64,000 nucleotides of DNA from Asaia bogorensis (GTDB taxonomy: Bacteria > Pseudomonadota > Alphaproteobacteria > Acetobacterales > Acetobacteraceae): contig NZ_UEGO01000031.1 of the NCBI RefSeq assembly GCF_900465345.1, positions 124,001 to 188,000 of the forward strand. The letters are read 5' to 3'. The notes below the pieces were generated by a model, which ran no database searches, was not told the origin of the DNA, and saw only the letters and a list, made by a program, of their open reading frames with translations. Positions 45,292-54,698 of the stretch are shown here, piece by piece. Every line of letters starts with the position of its first letter. Position 1 is the first letter of the stretch. Both the position numbers and the translations under genes were made by a program.

Positions 45292-46827
45292 ATGACCCGC
45301 AAGACCCATATCCTCGCCATCGATCAGGGCACGACCTCCACACGCAGCATCGTCTTTGACAGCAAGGCGCGCTCTCTTGCTCTGTCACGGCGTGAATTCA
45401 CCCAGCATTATCCCAACCCCGGCTGGGTCGAACATGATGTCGAGGATATCTGGCGCGATGCGCTCGACACGGCACGCGAGGCCATCGAGCAATCCGGGGG
45501 TATCGACAGGATTGCCGGTCTGGGCATTACCAGCCAGCGCGAGACCGTCGTGCTCTGGGAGCGCAGTACAGGCAAGCCGGTGCATCGCGCCATCGTCTGG
45601 CAGGACCGGCGCACAGCCGCCTTCTGCGCCGAGCTCAAACGCGATGGTGCGGAGGACATGGTGCGCGCCAAGACCGGCCTGCTCCTCGATCCCTATTTCT
45701 CTGCCAGCAAGATCACCTGGCTGCTCGACAATATCCCCGGCTTGCGGGCGCGGGCCGAGGCCGGCGAACTCGCTATGGGCACAATTGACTGCTTCCTCCT
45801 GTGGCGCCTGACCGGTGGCAAGGTGCATGCCACCGATGTCACCAATGCCAGCCGCACGGCCCTGTTCAACATCCACACACAGGAGTGGGACCAGGAGCTT
45901 CTGGCCCTGTTCAACGTCCCTCAGGCCCTGCTGCCCGCTCTTTGCGACAATAGCGGTGAGCTGGGCATGACCGATCCGGCCCTGTTCGGCCAGTCCATTT
46001 CCATCGGCGGCATGGCGGGCGATCAGCACGCAGCGCTTGTGGGTCAGGCCTGCTTCAAACCCGGCATGGCCAAGGCAACCTATGGAACAGGCTGCTTCAT
46101 GTTGCTCAACACGGGTGACAAGCCCGTCACCTCGCATCATCGGCTTCTGACCACAATTGGCTATCGTATCGGTGGCAAGACCACCTATGCGCTGGAAGGC
46201 TCAATCTTTGTGGCCGGGGCTGCCATCAAATGGCTGCGTGACGGGTTGCACCTCATCACCCATGCCTCACAGACCGATGACATGGCAACGCGTGTGCCAG
46301 ATAGCCACGGGGTATACATGGTGCCCGGTTTTGTCGGGCTGGGTGCCCCCCATTGGGATCCGGAAGCACGCGGTCTGATCTGTGGCCTCACGCTTGGCTC
46401 GACCGAGGCGCATATCGCCCGTGCAGCGCTTGAATCGGTCGCCTATCAGACTTTCGATCTGGCACACGCCATGCGTGAGGACGGCGCCATGCAGGCCCAG
46501 ACATTACGTATTGATGGCGGTATGTCAGCCAATGACTGGTTCTCGCAGTTTCTGGCGAACATCCTCGATACCGACGTGCAGCGCCCGGTGGATCTGGAGA
46601 CAACGGCTCTTGGCGCCGCTTTCCTGGCAGGCCTCGCCACAGGTGTCTGGCAGTCTCTGGAGGAAATCGGCACCATCTGGGAGCAGGAGCGGCTTTTCAC
46701 GCCTGATATCGACGGCGCCCTGCGCCTGACATTGCTGCGCGGCTGGGAAGATGCGGTGCGTCGCACCCTGACCCCTCCCCGTGAGACGACGAGCGTCACA
46801 TCCGCGCGTCGCGATCAGGCAGCCTGA
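45292..46827 (+). CDS. glpK: Glycerol kinase
   Basis: Phosphorylates glycerol to sn-glycerol-3-phosphate with ATP, trapping glycerol brought in by GlpF. The FGGY-family start [15 protein letters not shown] is at residues 8-22. [23 protein letters not shown], the phosphate-binding [12 protein letters not shown], and [15 protein letters not shown] follow. The C-terminal [19 protein letters not shown] is diagnostic. 511 residues is normal. The tail is short and basic. A long hairpin follows the stop and probably ends the glp unit. Confidence 0.96.
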   Translation: MTRKTHILAIDQGTTSTRSIVFDSKARSLALSRREFTQHYPNPGWVEHDVEDIWRDALDTAREAIEQSGGIDRIAGLGITSQRETVVLWERSTGKPVHRAIVWQDRRTAAFCAELKRDGAEDMVRAKTGLLLDPYFSASKITWLLDNIPGLRARAEAGELAMGTIDCFLLWRLTGGKVHATDVTNASRTALFNIHTQEWDQELLALFNVPQALLPALCDNSGELGMTDPALFGQSISIGGMAGDQHAALVGQACFKPGMAKATYGTGCFMLLNTGDKPVTSHHRLLTTIGYRIGGKTTYALEGSIFVAGAAIKWLRDGLHLITHASQTDDMATRVPDSHGVYMVPGFVGLGAPHWDPEARGLICGLTLGSTEAHIARAALESVAYQTFDLAHAMREDGAMQAQTLRIDGGMSANDWFSQFLANILDTDVQRPVDLETTALGAAFLAGLATGVWQSLEEIGTIWEQERLFTPDIDGALRLTLLRGWEDAVRRTLTPPRETTSVTSARRDQAA

Positions 46828-46853
46828 ACCGGCCAGCAGGCGTATGATCCGAA

Positions 46854-46885
46854 CCGGGATGCGGGGCAAAGCCCCTGCATCCCGG
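46854..46885 (+). terminator. Hairpin after glpK
   Basis: A long stem CCGGGATGC-GGGGC pairs with GCCCC-T-GCATCCCGG around an AAA loop, 27 bases after the glpK stop, with one bulged T. It also lies about 40 bases before the end of the convergent DUF2938 gene. No clear T-run. Confidence 0.55.
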
Positions 46886-46925
46886 CTTCACTCAGCCCCC
46901 ACTCGTGGTCGGGGAAACATGTCCC

Positions 46926-47441
46926 TCAAAAGCAGGACGCAAACCCTATCGCTGCCGCATATTGCCCGATGGCAAAGACTGCATGGGCCAGCAGCACGAG
47001 ACCGTAAAGCTTCACCGGGTTGGGCGTCTTGAGACCGAGAAAACCGCCTCCCATACCCGGTACCATAAGTGTCAGGCCCGCAATGGTGGTCAGGACCACG
47101 CCGATAAGAATGATCGGCAGCCATGTGGGTGCCGCGATGAACGCCACACCCCAGAAAACCGGCAGCATAGCGGCATAGGCACAGCCCACCACGTAATGGA
47201 ACAGCCAGCCAAGCCCGTGTTCACCGGGCGTGTAGACCCCGCTTGCCGTCGGTTCGAACACAAAGCGCCCCTGCTTCATACCCTGTAGCCAGTGGCCGAC
47301 CGCGCCCCAATTGGTCTGGGGGAGACCCAGAGCCTTGTCGAGCACGAGCGCGTAGAGATCGAGGATCAGGGTCGAGGCAACGCCGACGATAATCGTGAAT
47401 ACAATGATGGCCCCCAGAGGGTGCGCGAGAAAACTGTCCAT
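46926..47441 (-). CDS. DUF2938-family membrane protein
   Basis: A 171-residue integral membrane protein with about five hydrophobic segments. The pattern STLILDLYALVLDKALGLPQTNWGAVGHWL, then HYVVGCAYAAMLPVFWG, with a final GLVLLAHAVFAIGQY, matches DUF2938. The start is set at 47441 (MDSFLAHPLG), with AGG nine bases upstream; ATG 47450 is also possible and the frame extends further without membrane character. Function of the family is unknown. It converges on glpK. Confidence 0.78.
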   Translation of the reverse strand: MDSFLAHPLGAIIVFTIIVGVASTLILDLYALVLDKALGLPQTNWGAVGHWLQGMKQGRFVFEPTASGVYTPGEHGLGWLFHYVVGCAYAAMLPVFWGVAFIAAPTWLPIILIGVVLTTIAGLTLMVPGMGGGFLGLKTPNPVKLYGLVLLAHAVFAIGQYAAAIGFASCF

Positions 47442-47957
47442 TCCGGTCATCCTGCAATGAGCGAGCCCGGCTGAGCATGAGGTGCTGACACCGGACCGTA
47501 AGCCCGCCCTCCATGACAGATCCGCCATCTGTCAGCCAGTTCGTAACACGTACGCATCATCGGACACGCGCAATAGTGATCAGGAGCAAATCACAAGCCC
47601 TTCATAGCTGCGGCTGAATGACTGCGACAAATGGTACCGAGCGGAAGTGCTGTATCAGCCAGAACAGAGCGGCCCCATGATGATGTCTGACTTGACAAGA
47701 AAAAAGGCCAGGAATTCAGGCACAGCACTGGTCTCGTATCGATCACGAAAAGTAATCGGGCAATTCTTCATTGCGACTGGCCAGAGCCTGATCACTAATT
47801 TAGCGTGATTTATAACATAGACATCACATTTTCACCTGGTACCCTTGTCGATCCAACCGGAACCTGACCCTGCCCCCGGCCTTCAATGACTAATCCCGTC
47901 CCGTTGCCGTCGCTTTGCGCGGCGACCGTGAAATCGAGCCTGCGAAAGGAACACCTC
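47442..47957. other. Gene-free interval upstream of the SMP-30 operon
   Basis: About 515 bp between divergent genes. No open frame with convincing start or composition was found. The last 200 bp become more AT-rich (for example ATTTATAACATAG near 47808), which may mark the promoter of the SMP-30 operon. No operator palindrome was picked out. Confidence 0.45.
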
Positions 47958-49292
47958 ATGCTACCTGCCACACTCCCCGCCCCGAAAGTCGTCGCCCGTG
48001 AAAAGGCGCTTTCCGGCGCCGACGATCCAGGCCCGGCAGGTTCGGCTCCTTCCCCAACACGGCGTGGGCTCATCCGGATCGGAAGCGCCGCGCTGGGCGC
48101 AGCGCTCGTGGCCCCCCTGATGCGGCGGAAAGCCTCGGCCCATGACGTTGCGGCTGATACGGCGCTTTCTCCGCCGAGTGTCGTCAGCACACCGCCGCGC
48201 CTCTGGGGGCCCGAATCTCCCGTCGCCTTTACCCCCGACCCCGACATCATATCCTACGACCCGTCCTTCTCGGCGGTGATTCTCGATAACGCGCCGCTTG
48301 TTCAGGCGTGGAAAGGCAAGGTGCTCTGGCTGGAAGGGCCTGCATGGTCGAACGAGGGCAGGTTTCTTATCACCAGCGATGTCATGGGAAGCACACAGTA
48401 CCGCTACCTGCCAGAAGAACGCTACATGACGGTATTCCGCAAGGAAAGCTACCACTCCAACGGCAATACGTTCGATCGTGAGGGACGGCTTATCACCTGC
48501 GAGCACGGGTTGCGCCGGGTGATCCGCTGGGAGCATGACGGGCGCTGCACGATGCTCGCGGAGAGCTTTAACGGCAAACGCCTCAACTCACCCAATGATA
48601 TCGTGGTCGATCATGAGGGCGGGATCTGGTTCACCGACCCGCCTTATGGCGACAGATTATGGGAAGGGCACCCGGATGCTCCTGACGGGACCACGCCGAC
48701 AAAAGGCAATCTTACTTGGAATCTGGATCTGGAAGCGACCGAGCAGATAGGGGGTGAGCATGCACAGGCAACCCATGTCTTTCATCTCGACCCCGAGACG
48801 CGTCATCTGACTGCGCTTCTCGATGGCGACGCTCTCGCGGGGCCGAACGGGCTATGCTTCTCTCCCGATCAGAAGACGCTTTATATCGTCTCCAGCGAGA
48901 AAGGCGCCCTCAGCCCCAAAGGTGGCGGGTATCGCAACATCTACGCATTTGACGTGCAGAAACCGGGGGGCACTCAACCCGGCACGAATGGCGTCCCGGC
49001 CCTTACGAACCAGCGCGTCTTTGCCGATATGACCCTTGGTGGTCACAAGCTCATGCCGGACGGTATCAAGGCAGACCGGCTGGGCAATCTCTGGGTCGCG
49101 GCCAATGGCCCGCTCGGGTTGTGCGGTGTGTTTGTCTATAACCCGGCAGGCAAGATGATCGGCCGCCTGCGCCTGCCGCGCAGTGTTTCCAATCTGTGCT
49201 TTGGCGGAACCCAGCGCGACCGTTTGTTCATGTGCGCTGAAAACACGATTTTCACACTCGATGTCGCCACACAGGGAGCCGGCCTTTCATGA
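47958..49292 (+). CDS. Exported SMP-30/gluconolactonase-family protein (Tat signal)
   Basis: A six-bladed propeller hydrolase, probably opening sugar lactones. Start ATG 47958 lies behind AAAGGA, giving 444 residues. A twin-arginine motif TRRGLIRIG (near 38) precedes a hydrophobic stretch, so Tat export to the periplasm is likely. Metal-site residues of the family appear in order: E in LEGPAWS, N in SPNDIVVDHEGGIWFTDPPYG, N in GPNGLCFSPDQ, and D in MPDGIKADRLGNLWV. In oxidative bacteria such an enzyme would hydrolyse aldonolactones made by periplasmic dehydrogenases; this is inference. The downstream MRJP gene overlaps by four bases. Confidence 0.87.
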   Translation: MLPATLPAPKVVAREKALSGADDPGPAGSAPSPTRRGLIRIGSAALGAALVAPLMRRKASAHDVAADTALSPPSVVSTPPRLWGPESPVAFTPDPDIISYDPSFSAVILDNAPLVQAWKGKVLWLEGPAWSNEGRFLITSDVMGSTQYRYLPEERYMTVFRKESYHSNGNTFDREGRLITCEHGLRRVIRWEHDGRCTMLAESFNGKRLNSPNDIVVDHEGGIWFTDPPYGDRLWEGHPDAPDGTTPTKGNLTWNLDLEATEQIGGEHAQATHVFHLDPETRHLTALLDGDALAGPNGLCFSPDQKTLYIVSSEKGALSPKGGGYRNIYAFDVQKPGGTQPGTNGVPALTNQRVFADMTLGGHKLMPDGIKADRLGNLWVAANGPLGLCGVFVYNPAGKMIGRLRLPRSVSNLCFGGTQRDRLFMCAENTIFTLDVATQGAGLS

Positions 49293-50518
49293 AAACGCCT
49301 TATCGATGCCTCATCGGGGGGAGCGCAGTCACTCTGCTTGCCCTCTCTGCCGCGCCTCGCGCACTGGCTGCACCAGCGCCCGATACAACCAAGCCGGATG
49401 CTGTCACACAGCGCATCGCTCCGAAAGACGGCACGACGGCGCTGGAGGTCGTCAAGCGCTTCCCGAAGGATTTCAACATGATCGGGGTCGGGGTCTCGCA
49501 TTCCGGCATCGTCTATGCCTCTGCCCCGGCAACCATGAAGCGCTACAGTGCGAGTGTCGTGCGGGTCGACCCTGCGACGGGCGCCCTCCGGCCGTTTCCC
49601 GATGCGGGCTGGAACCGCTTTGACCCGCATCCGGTGGACAAGGAAGTATGGGTTTCTGTACCGGCCCTGTGGGTGGATGACCGCAATCATCTCTGGGTGC
49701 TGGATTCATCGCTCCCTTCAGTGGACCAGAAAACCCTGCCGCCCAAACTGGCGGAATTCGACGCCGAAACCGGGCAACTCTATCAGATCTATCATTTCGG
49801 CCCCGACATTACTCCGGCCGACTCACTCAATGATGTGCGCGTGGATACGCGCACGCGCACTGCCTATATCACCAATGAATGGGGACGTGGCGGGCTGGTA
49901 GTGATGGATCTCGATACCGGGGCCTATCGTCTGGTTCTGGCCAATACGCGTTCGGGGATTGCCGATCCCAAACAGCATCTTCACATCTATGGGGAGCTTG
50001 CGCGCAAGAAAGACAATACGCTTCCCGTCACACAGGATGATGGCATCGCGCTCTCACCCGACCGCCAATGGCTCTATTATCGCCCGCTCACCGACCATCA
50101 TTACTGGCGCATCGCGACCTTGGATCTGCGCAACGCCAAGCTCACCGATGCGGAACTGGACAAACGGGTGGAGTATCTTGGCCAATCGGTCATGAGCGGC
50201 GGTATCGAGATGGATTCCTGCCAGCGACTATGGGTGGGGGATATCGAGAACCACGGTCTTTATGCCCTGAGTTTCCCAAAAGGCGCGACGACACCCAAAA
50301 TCGACTTCAGCTATCGCAACCCGGCGGTTCTGGACTGGGCCGATGGCTTCGCAATTGCGAAAGACTGGCTCTATATTTCCGACTCACGTCTTGATGAACT
50401 GGTCTTCAGCAATTCCCGTCCTGTTTCTGGTGCCACAACCATCTATCGTATGAAGCTTCCTGCCTGCGAGGCGGGTGGGGAAGCTCTACCTCAACAGATC
50501 GATGGACATTCAAATTGA
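49289..50518 (+). CDS. Exported major royal jelly (Yellow) family protein
   Basis: A 409-residue protein with a Sec signal peptide (about 1-27: KTPYRC start, LLALSAAP, cleavage near ALA-A). The MRJP pattern is clear: VSVPALWVDDRNHLWVLDSS, LPPKLAEFDAETGQLYQIYHF, SLNDVRVDTRTRTAYITNEW, DGIALSPDRQWLYYRPLTDHHYWRI and YISDSRLDELVF. Bacterial homologues have no settled function. Its ATG overlaps the SMP-30 stop (ATGA), and its own stop overlaps the YagU-like gene (TTGA). The coupling to a predicted lactonase suggests a shared substrate class. Confidence 0.87.
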   Translation: MKTPYRCLIGGSAVTLLALSAAPRALAAPAPDTTKPDAVTQRIAPKDGTTALEVVKRFPKDFNMIGVGVSHSGIVYASAPATMKRYSASVVRVDPATGALRPFPDAGWNRFDPHPVDKEVWVSVPALWVDDRNHLWVLDSSLPSVDQKTLPPKLAEFDAETGQLYQIYHFGPDITPADSLNDVRVDTRTRTAYITNEWGRGGLVVMDLDTGAYRLVLANTRSGIADPKQHLHIYGELARKKDNTLPVTQDDGIALSPDRQWLYYRPLTDHHYWRIATLDLRNAKLTDAELDKRVEYLGQSVMSGGIEMDSCQRLWVGDIENHGLYALSFPKGATTPKIDFSYRNPAVLDWADGFAIAKDWLYISDSRLDELVFSNSRPVSGATTIYRMKLPACEAGGEALPQQIDGHSN

Positions 50519-51030
50519 CTGGGAACAAGACCGCAAAGGCCTCCCTCAACAAGGCTCTATGGGCAGGATTTATTGGTGGCAACCTGTCCAGCTTCGTCAA
50601 ATGGGGGACCGAAGTTCCCCTGCCGCCCCGCACGCCGGACCGCCCCAGCCCACCAGCCGAAATGCTGCGCGATTTCGGCATCGACGTTCGTGGTCTGGTC
50701 TATCACTACTCGGACCATCTGGTGCAGGGCGGTGTGCTGCTCGTGCATCACCTCTTCTCTATCGTTTTCGCGCTGCTCTATTGCGTCATCTGGCGCTATG
50801 AGCCGCGCATTGCGCTCTGGCAGGGCGTTGCATTCGGGCTGGTCGTCACGGTGGTGTTCCATGGCATGGTACTGCCTTTGGGGCACTGGGCACCCGCCCT
50901 GTGGGATCTCCCGCGAGCGGAAATCCTGTCCGAGACAATTGGCCATATGTTGTGGGCATGGGTCATTGAGCTGATCAGACGTGAGTTCATGATCCCAGCC
51001 TCAGAGGCAAGGGAAACCCTGAAAGCCTGA
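50515..51030 (+). CDS. YagU-family inner-membrane protein
   Basis: A 171-residue protein homologous to E. coli YagU (DUF1440), whose loss is linked to acid sensitivity. The signature SSFVKWGTEVPLPPRTPDRPSPP lies near residue 25. LFSIVFALLYCVIW and a final SETIGHMLWAWVIELIRREF follow, as in YagU. Four hydrophobic segments. The start is TTG 50515, overlapping the MRJP stop as TTGA, so it is read after the upstream gene. An acid-stress role would fit an organism that makes sugar acids outside the cell, but that is inference. Confidence 0.85.
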   Translation: MTGNKTAKASLNKALWAGFIGGNLSSFVKWGTEVPLPPRTPDRPSPPAEMLRDFGIDVRGLVYHYSDHLVQGGVLLVHHLFSIVFALLYCVIWRYEPRIALWQGVAFGLVVTVVFHGMVLPLGHWAPALWDLPRAEILSETIGHMLWAWVIELIRREFMIPASEARETLKA

Positions 51031-51050
51031 AACACGGAATATGCTGCAAA

Positions 51051-51074
51051 GCGGGGCCATCATCTCGGCCCCGC
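51051..51074. terminator. Hairpin between convergent YagU and GNAT genes
   Basis: An 8-bp stem GCGGGGCC/GGCCCCGC with an 8-base loop lies 20 bases after the YagU-like gene and 8 bases before the end of the GNAT gene. It is placed to serve both. No T-run. Confidence 0.55.
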
Positions 51075-51082
51075 AGCGACGG

Positions 51083-51502
51083 TCAGAGCGTCAGCGCCAT
51101 GCGTTGATGCTCGATCGGGCCCTTGAAAAACAGATCCCCCATCGGCTGCATGGCGAATTTCTCGTAAAAGCCGCGTGCCGTGCTGCGGGCATCGAGTTCA
51201 AGACGCGTGACGCCAAGCATCCGACAGGTGTCGATCGCCTCGCGCATCAGTTGCGTCCCGATCCCCTTTCCCTGACAGCGCCCCGTCACGGCGAATTTGC
51301 GCAGCTGGTACAGACCCGGCCCGATGGGGCAAAGTGAGAGACAGCCCACCAGCGTCTCGCCGACAAACGCCCCCAGATGCGTGGCTTCGGGATCCTGTGG
51401 CACGCGACACTCATCTTCGGTCAGGGCTGGCCAAAGCACCTCGCGGCGCAAAGGCAGACAATCTTCGGTTGAAATTCGCGCAATGCGCAGAGCGTCCTGC
51501 AT
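51083..51502 (-). CDS. GNAT-family N-acetyltransferase
   Basis: A 139-residue acetyl-CoA-dependent transferase. Start ATG 51502 follows GGGAGTAGGGAA; the longer frame overlaps the upstream gene and is not supported. The acetyl-CoA loop is LRKFAVTGRCQGKGIGTQLMREA near 69-91, then GVTRLELDARSTARGFYEKF and a final HQRMALTL, as in the family. Substrate unknown. It is downstream of the zinc-ribbon membrane protein on the same strand, with about 75 bp between. Confidence 0.85.
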   Translation of the reverse strand: MQDALRIARISTEDCLPLRREVLWPALTEDECRVPQDPEATHLGAFVGETLVGCLSLCPIGPGLYQLRKFAVTGRCQGKGIGTQLMREAIDTCRMLGVTRLELDARSTARGFYEKFAMQPMGDLFFKGPIEHQRMALTL

Positions 51503-51578
51503 TTCCCTACTCCCTGATGAGGCATTTTCACGCATCATTCCCGGCCGGTACGATGCGCGTCCACGCCTCAAGCATAAC

Positions 51579-52688
51579 TCAGATTGCCGTCTGAGGCCCT
51601 GCGCCAAGAATTGGAGCCCTCTCAGCCGGGCCGACATCTGAACAGGCTTTTTCAGGCAACTGTCCCAGATCCTCCGCGCCACAACTCAGGCAGAAGCGGT
51701 TGAATGCCATGTTGCGCGTGTCGCAGCGCAGGCAGTGCTGATAGAGCGTCAAACCGCAATGGACGCAGAAATTCGTGTCCATGCCCTCAACCTGCAGGAT
51801 AGGCCGATCGCAATCGGGGCAGATCTTCTTCTCGATACGGGCATAGGCCTGTTCGCGATCAACGCGTTGACGGCGCTCCTTCTCCGACTCTGCTTCAGCA
51901 ATACGGCGCCTCGCCAGATAAGCCTGCATGTTCCTGATCAGCACGACGCAGATAACAACCGTCAGGACTGCGCCCACGCCGTAGCGCACATACCCGCCAT
52001 AGCTCGGCAGATAGGGGACGAGCTCGACGAAGAACGCATAAAGCGAGGCCAGAACGAAGCCGCGATAGAGTGGCCAGTAAGCGCTTTGCCGCTTGCGCAT
52101 GACCAGCCAGATGGCGAGCACCAGAAGCGGCAAGGTAAATGCAAGACGCATGAGAAATACGCGCATCTGCGCCATGAAGACAGCGCGGGCATAGACAGGC
52201 CGGTAAGCCTGCGCGATCGTATCGCGTTCCTGCTCGATCGAGGTTTTCTGCTGGCTGAGTTCATGCACACGCTGATCGATCGCCTCGATCTTCTGCGTTG
52301 CCTGATGCTCGCGCTGCTGCAATTGCTCGAGCGCCTCGGTACGACGGGTCAGTTCAGTGTCCTGCCGCGGGTCGGTCGTCGCCTTGCGAGTCTCAAGCCA
52401 GGCCTGGAAGGCCTCCTTCGCGCTGCTGGTTGCACTATGTGCCGCCTCCAGCGCGATCTCACCGCTTTCGCGCTGCGCGCGCAGCGCAACCTCCTCGGTG
52501 CTGATCGAACGCGCATGCTGCGTCAGTGTGTCAGGATAGATGGGTTTATAGGCGACATCCCCTGCGCGGCGCGGCAGATCATCGATAACCAGACCGCCAA
52601 GCCCGATCATAAACACCGCAAACGCAGCTGAAACGGCCCACATGGCCAGCCCATAAAGCCGCTCAGGGAGGCGATTGCCTTTTTTCAT
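51579..52688 (-). CDS. Coiled-coil membrane protein with C-terminal zinc ribbons
   Basis: A 369-residue protein starting MKKGNRLPERLYG behind GGGAAACAAGA. An N-terminal membrane helix (about 14-36) is followed by a long charged periplasmic-type region with coiled-coil character (about 80-165, many E, Q and R). Two or three further helices lie around 180-262. A basic linker leads to two cysteine clusters: CPDC...CVHC (about 297-318) and CLRC...CLSC (about 326-343), each the shape of a zinc ribbon. No enzyme domain was recognised. It is a possible membrane sensor or scaffold; function unknown. It is divergent from the ABC-F gene. Confidence 0.65.
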   Translation of the reverse strand: MKKGNRLPERLYGLAMWAVSAAFAVFMIGLGGLVIDDLPRRAGDVAYKPIYPDTLTQHARSISTEEVALRAQRESGEIALEAAHSATSSAKEAFQAWLETRKATTDPRQDTELTRRTEALEQLQQREHQATQKIEAIDQRVHELSQQKTSIEQERDTIAQAYRPVYARAVFMAQMRVFLMRLAFTLPLLVLAIWLVMRKRQSAYWPLYRGFVLASLYAFFVELVPYLPSYGGYVRYGVGAVLTVVICVVLIRNMQAYLARRRIAEAESEKERRQRVDREQAYARIEKKICPDCDRPILQVEGMDTNFCVHCGLTLYQHCLRCDTRNMAFNRFCLSCGAEDLGQLPEKACSDVGPAERAPILGAGPQTAI

Positions 52689-52843
52689 TCTTGTTTCCCA
52701 TGATGGTGCCAGGTTGCAGGGGCACGTTACAGCAAGGGAAGCGCGATCTGACGCCTGCGTCAAATATCCGCAGCGTGATCGTAATTGCACATTACGGGTC
52801 GAGCCCGTATCAACGCCACCTTCCCCCGTGACCCAGAGGTTCC

Positions 52844-54466
52844 ATGATCCGTCTTGATTCGATCAGCAAGCAGAACGGCCAGCGCGTCATTTTCATCGAG
52901 ACGAGCGCTGCCCTCCAGAAGGGCGAGAAAATCGGTCTGGTCGGGCCCAATGGCGCCGGCAAGACCACGCTGTTCAGGCTGATCACAAAGCAGGAATCTC
53001 CCGATGAAGGTCAGGTGTTCCAGGACCGCGGCATCACCATCGGGTTCTTCAGCCAGGACGTAGGCGAAATGGATGGCCGCTCGGTCGTGGCCGAGGTGAT
53101 GGACGGCGCAGGCGAAGTCGCAAAGATTGCTTCGGAGCTGGCAGAGCTCGAGGCCGCCATGTGCGATCCCGACAGAATGGACGAGATGGACGCCATTCTC
53201 GAACGCTTTGGCGATGTGCAGGCGCGCTTCGAGGAACTTGGCGGTTACGGGCTGGACAGTCGCGCCCGCGAGGTGCTGCACGGCCTCGGTTTCTCGCAGG
53301 AAATGATGTCCGGCGATGTGGGGCTTCTGTCGGGTGGGTGGAAAATGCGCGTGGCGCTGGCCCGCATTCTGCTCATGCAGCCTGACGTGATGCTGCTTGA
53401 TGAGCCAAGCAACCATCTTGATCTGGAAAGCCTGATCTGGCTCGAACAATTCCTGAAAAACTACGAGGGTGCGCTTCTCATGACGTCGCATGACCGCGCC
53501 TTCATGAACCGTGTCGTCAACAAGATCCTCGAAATCGACGGCGGGACGCTGACCTCCTACACGGGTGATTACGAATTTTACGAGCAGCAGCGTGCGCTGA
53601 ATGAAAAGCAGCAGCAGGCGCAGTTCGACCGTCAGCAGGCGATGCTGGCGAAGGAAATCGCCTTCATCGAACGCTTCAAGGCACGCGCCTCCCATGCCGC
53701 ACAGGTGCAGAGCCGGGTCAAGAAGCTCGACAAGATCGATCGCGTGGAACCGCCGCGCCGCCGCCAGACACTGTCTTTCGACTTTGCCCCTGCACCGCGC
53801 TCTGGCGATGCTGTTGCCACGCTCAAGCAGGTTGGCAAGGCCTATGGCTCACGCGTGATCTATCAGGATCTCGACCTGTTGATACGCCGTCAGGAGCGCT
53901 GTTGTATTCTCGGCGTTAACGGTGCTGGCAAATCCACGCTCCTCAAACTGATTGCAGGAGCCAGCGAGCCTGATTCAGGCAGTGTGAGCATTGGGGCCAG
54001 TGTGAAAATGGGCTATTTTGCCCAGCATGCCATGGATCTGCTCGATGGCAGCCGCACCATTTTCGAGACACTGGAGCACGCTTTCCCGCTTGCTGCCCAG
54101 GGCTCGCTGCGTGCTCTGGCAGGCGGATTCGGCTTTTCAGGGGATGATGTCGAAAAATATGTCAGCGTCCTTTCAGGCGGTGAAAAAGCCCGTCTCGTCA
54201 TGGCCCTGATGCTGTTCGATCCGCCGAACTTTCTCGTGCTGGACGAGCCCACCAACCATCTGGATATCGACACCAAGGAAATGCTGATCCGGGCGTTGTC
54301 CAATTACGAGGGCACCATGCTGTTCGTCTCGCATGACCGGCATTTTCTGGGAGCACTCTCCAATCGCGTGCTTGAAGTCACGCCGGAAGGGCTGCACCGC
54401 TATGATGGTGGCTATCATGAATATGTCGCTGCCACGGGTCAGGAAGCCCCCGGCCTTCACGTCTGA
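52844..54466 (+). CDS. ABC-F family ATPase (translation factor type)
   Basis: A soluble protein with two ABC ATPase domains and no membrane part. The first Walker A GPNGAGKTT is near residue 38, with LSGGWKMRVALARILL and LLDEPSNHLD. The second Walker A GVNGAGKST is near 360, with LSGGEKARLVMALML and VLDEPTNHLD. The linker (about 240-310) is rich in Q, K and R (EKQQQAQFDRQQAML), the P-site tRNA interaction motif region of ABC-F proteins. 540 residues; closest by pattern to the YbiT group. It probably acts on the ribosome. A hairpin follows the stop. Confidence 0.9.
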   Translation: MIRLDSISKQNGQRVIFIETSAALQKGEKIGLVGPNGAGKTTLFRLITKQESPDEGQVFQDRGITIGFFSQDVGEMDGRSVVAEVMDGAGEVAKIASELAELEAAMCDPDRMDEMDAILERFGDVQARFEELGGYGLDSRAREVLHGLGFSQEMMSGDVGLLSGGWKMRVALARILLMQPDVMLLDEPSNHLDLESLIWLEQFLKNYEGALLMTSHDRAFMNRVVNKILEIDGGTLTSYTGDYEFYEQQRALNEKQQQAQFDRQQAMLAKEIAFIERFKARASHAAQVQSRVKKLDKIDRVEPPRRRQTLSFDFAPAPRSGDAVATLKQVGKAYGSRVIYQDLDLLIRRQERCCILGVNGAGKSTLLKLIAGASEPDSGSVSIGASVKMGYFAQHAMDLLDGSRTIFETLEHAFPLAAQGSLRALAGGFGFSGDDVEKYVSVLSGGEKARLVMALMLFDPPNFLVLDEPTNHLDIDTKEMLIRALSNYEGTMLFVSHDRHFLGALSNRVLEVTPEGLHRYDGGYHEYVAATGQEAPGLHV

Positions 54467-54476
54467 TCCGTGTCCG

Positions 54477-54508
54477 TCTGCCGGGCGCGACATCAAGCAC
54501 CCGGCAGA
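54477..54508 (+). terminator. Hairpin after the ABC-F gene
   Basis: A 9-bp perfect stem TCTGCCGGG/CCCGGCAGA with a 14-base loop begins 11 bases after the stop codon. No T-run, so terminator function is tentative. Confidence 0.4.
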
Positions 54509-54698
54509 TGGCGTGATCCCGTCTTCCCGATAGCCAAACGCCTCGTGAGGGATCATCCGGTTTTTATGCAGGGTGCCGCACCAGACCCGGTACCCCAGCC
54601 ACCCCGAAGCGATAACGGTCTGTCGCCCTTCGGAATTGCCCCCTCGCAGGGCGGCAGGCGCGCCGCGATAGGATCGAAGCGTCTTTTCTGTCCCCCGC

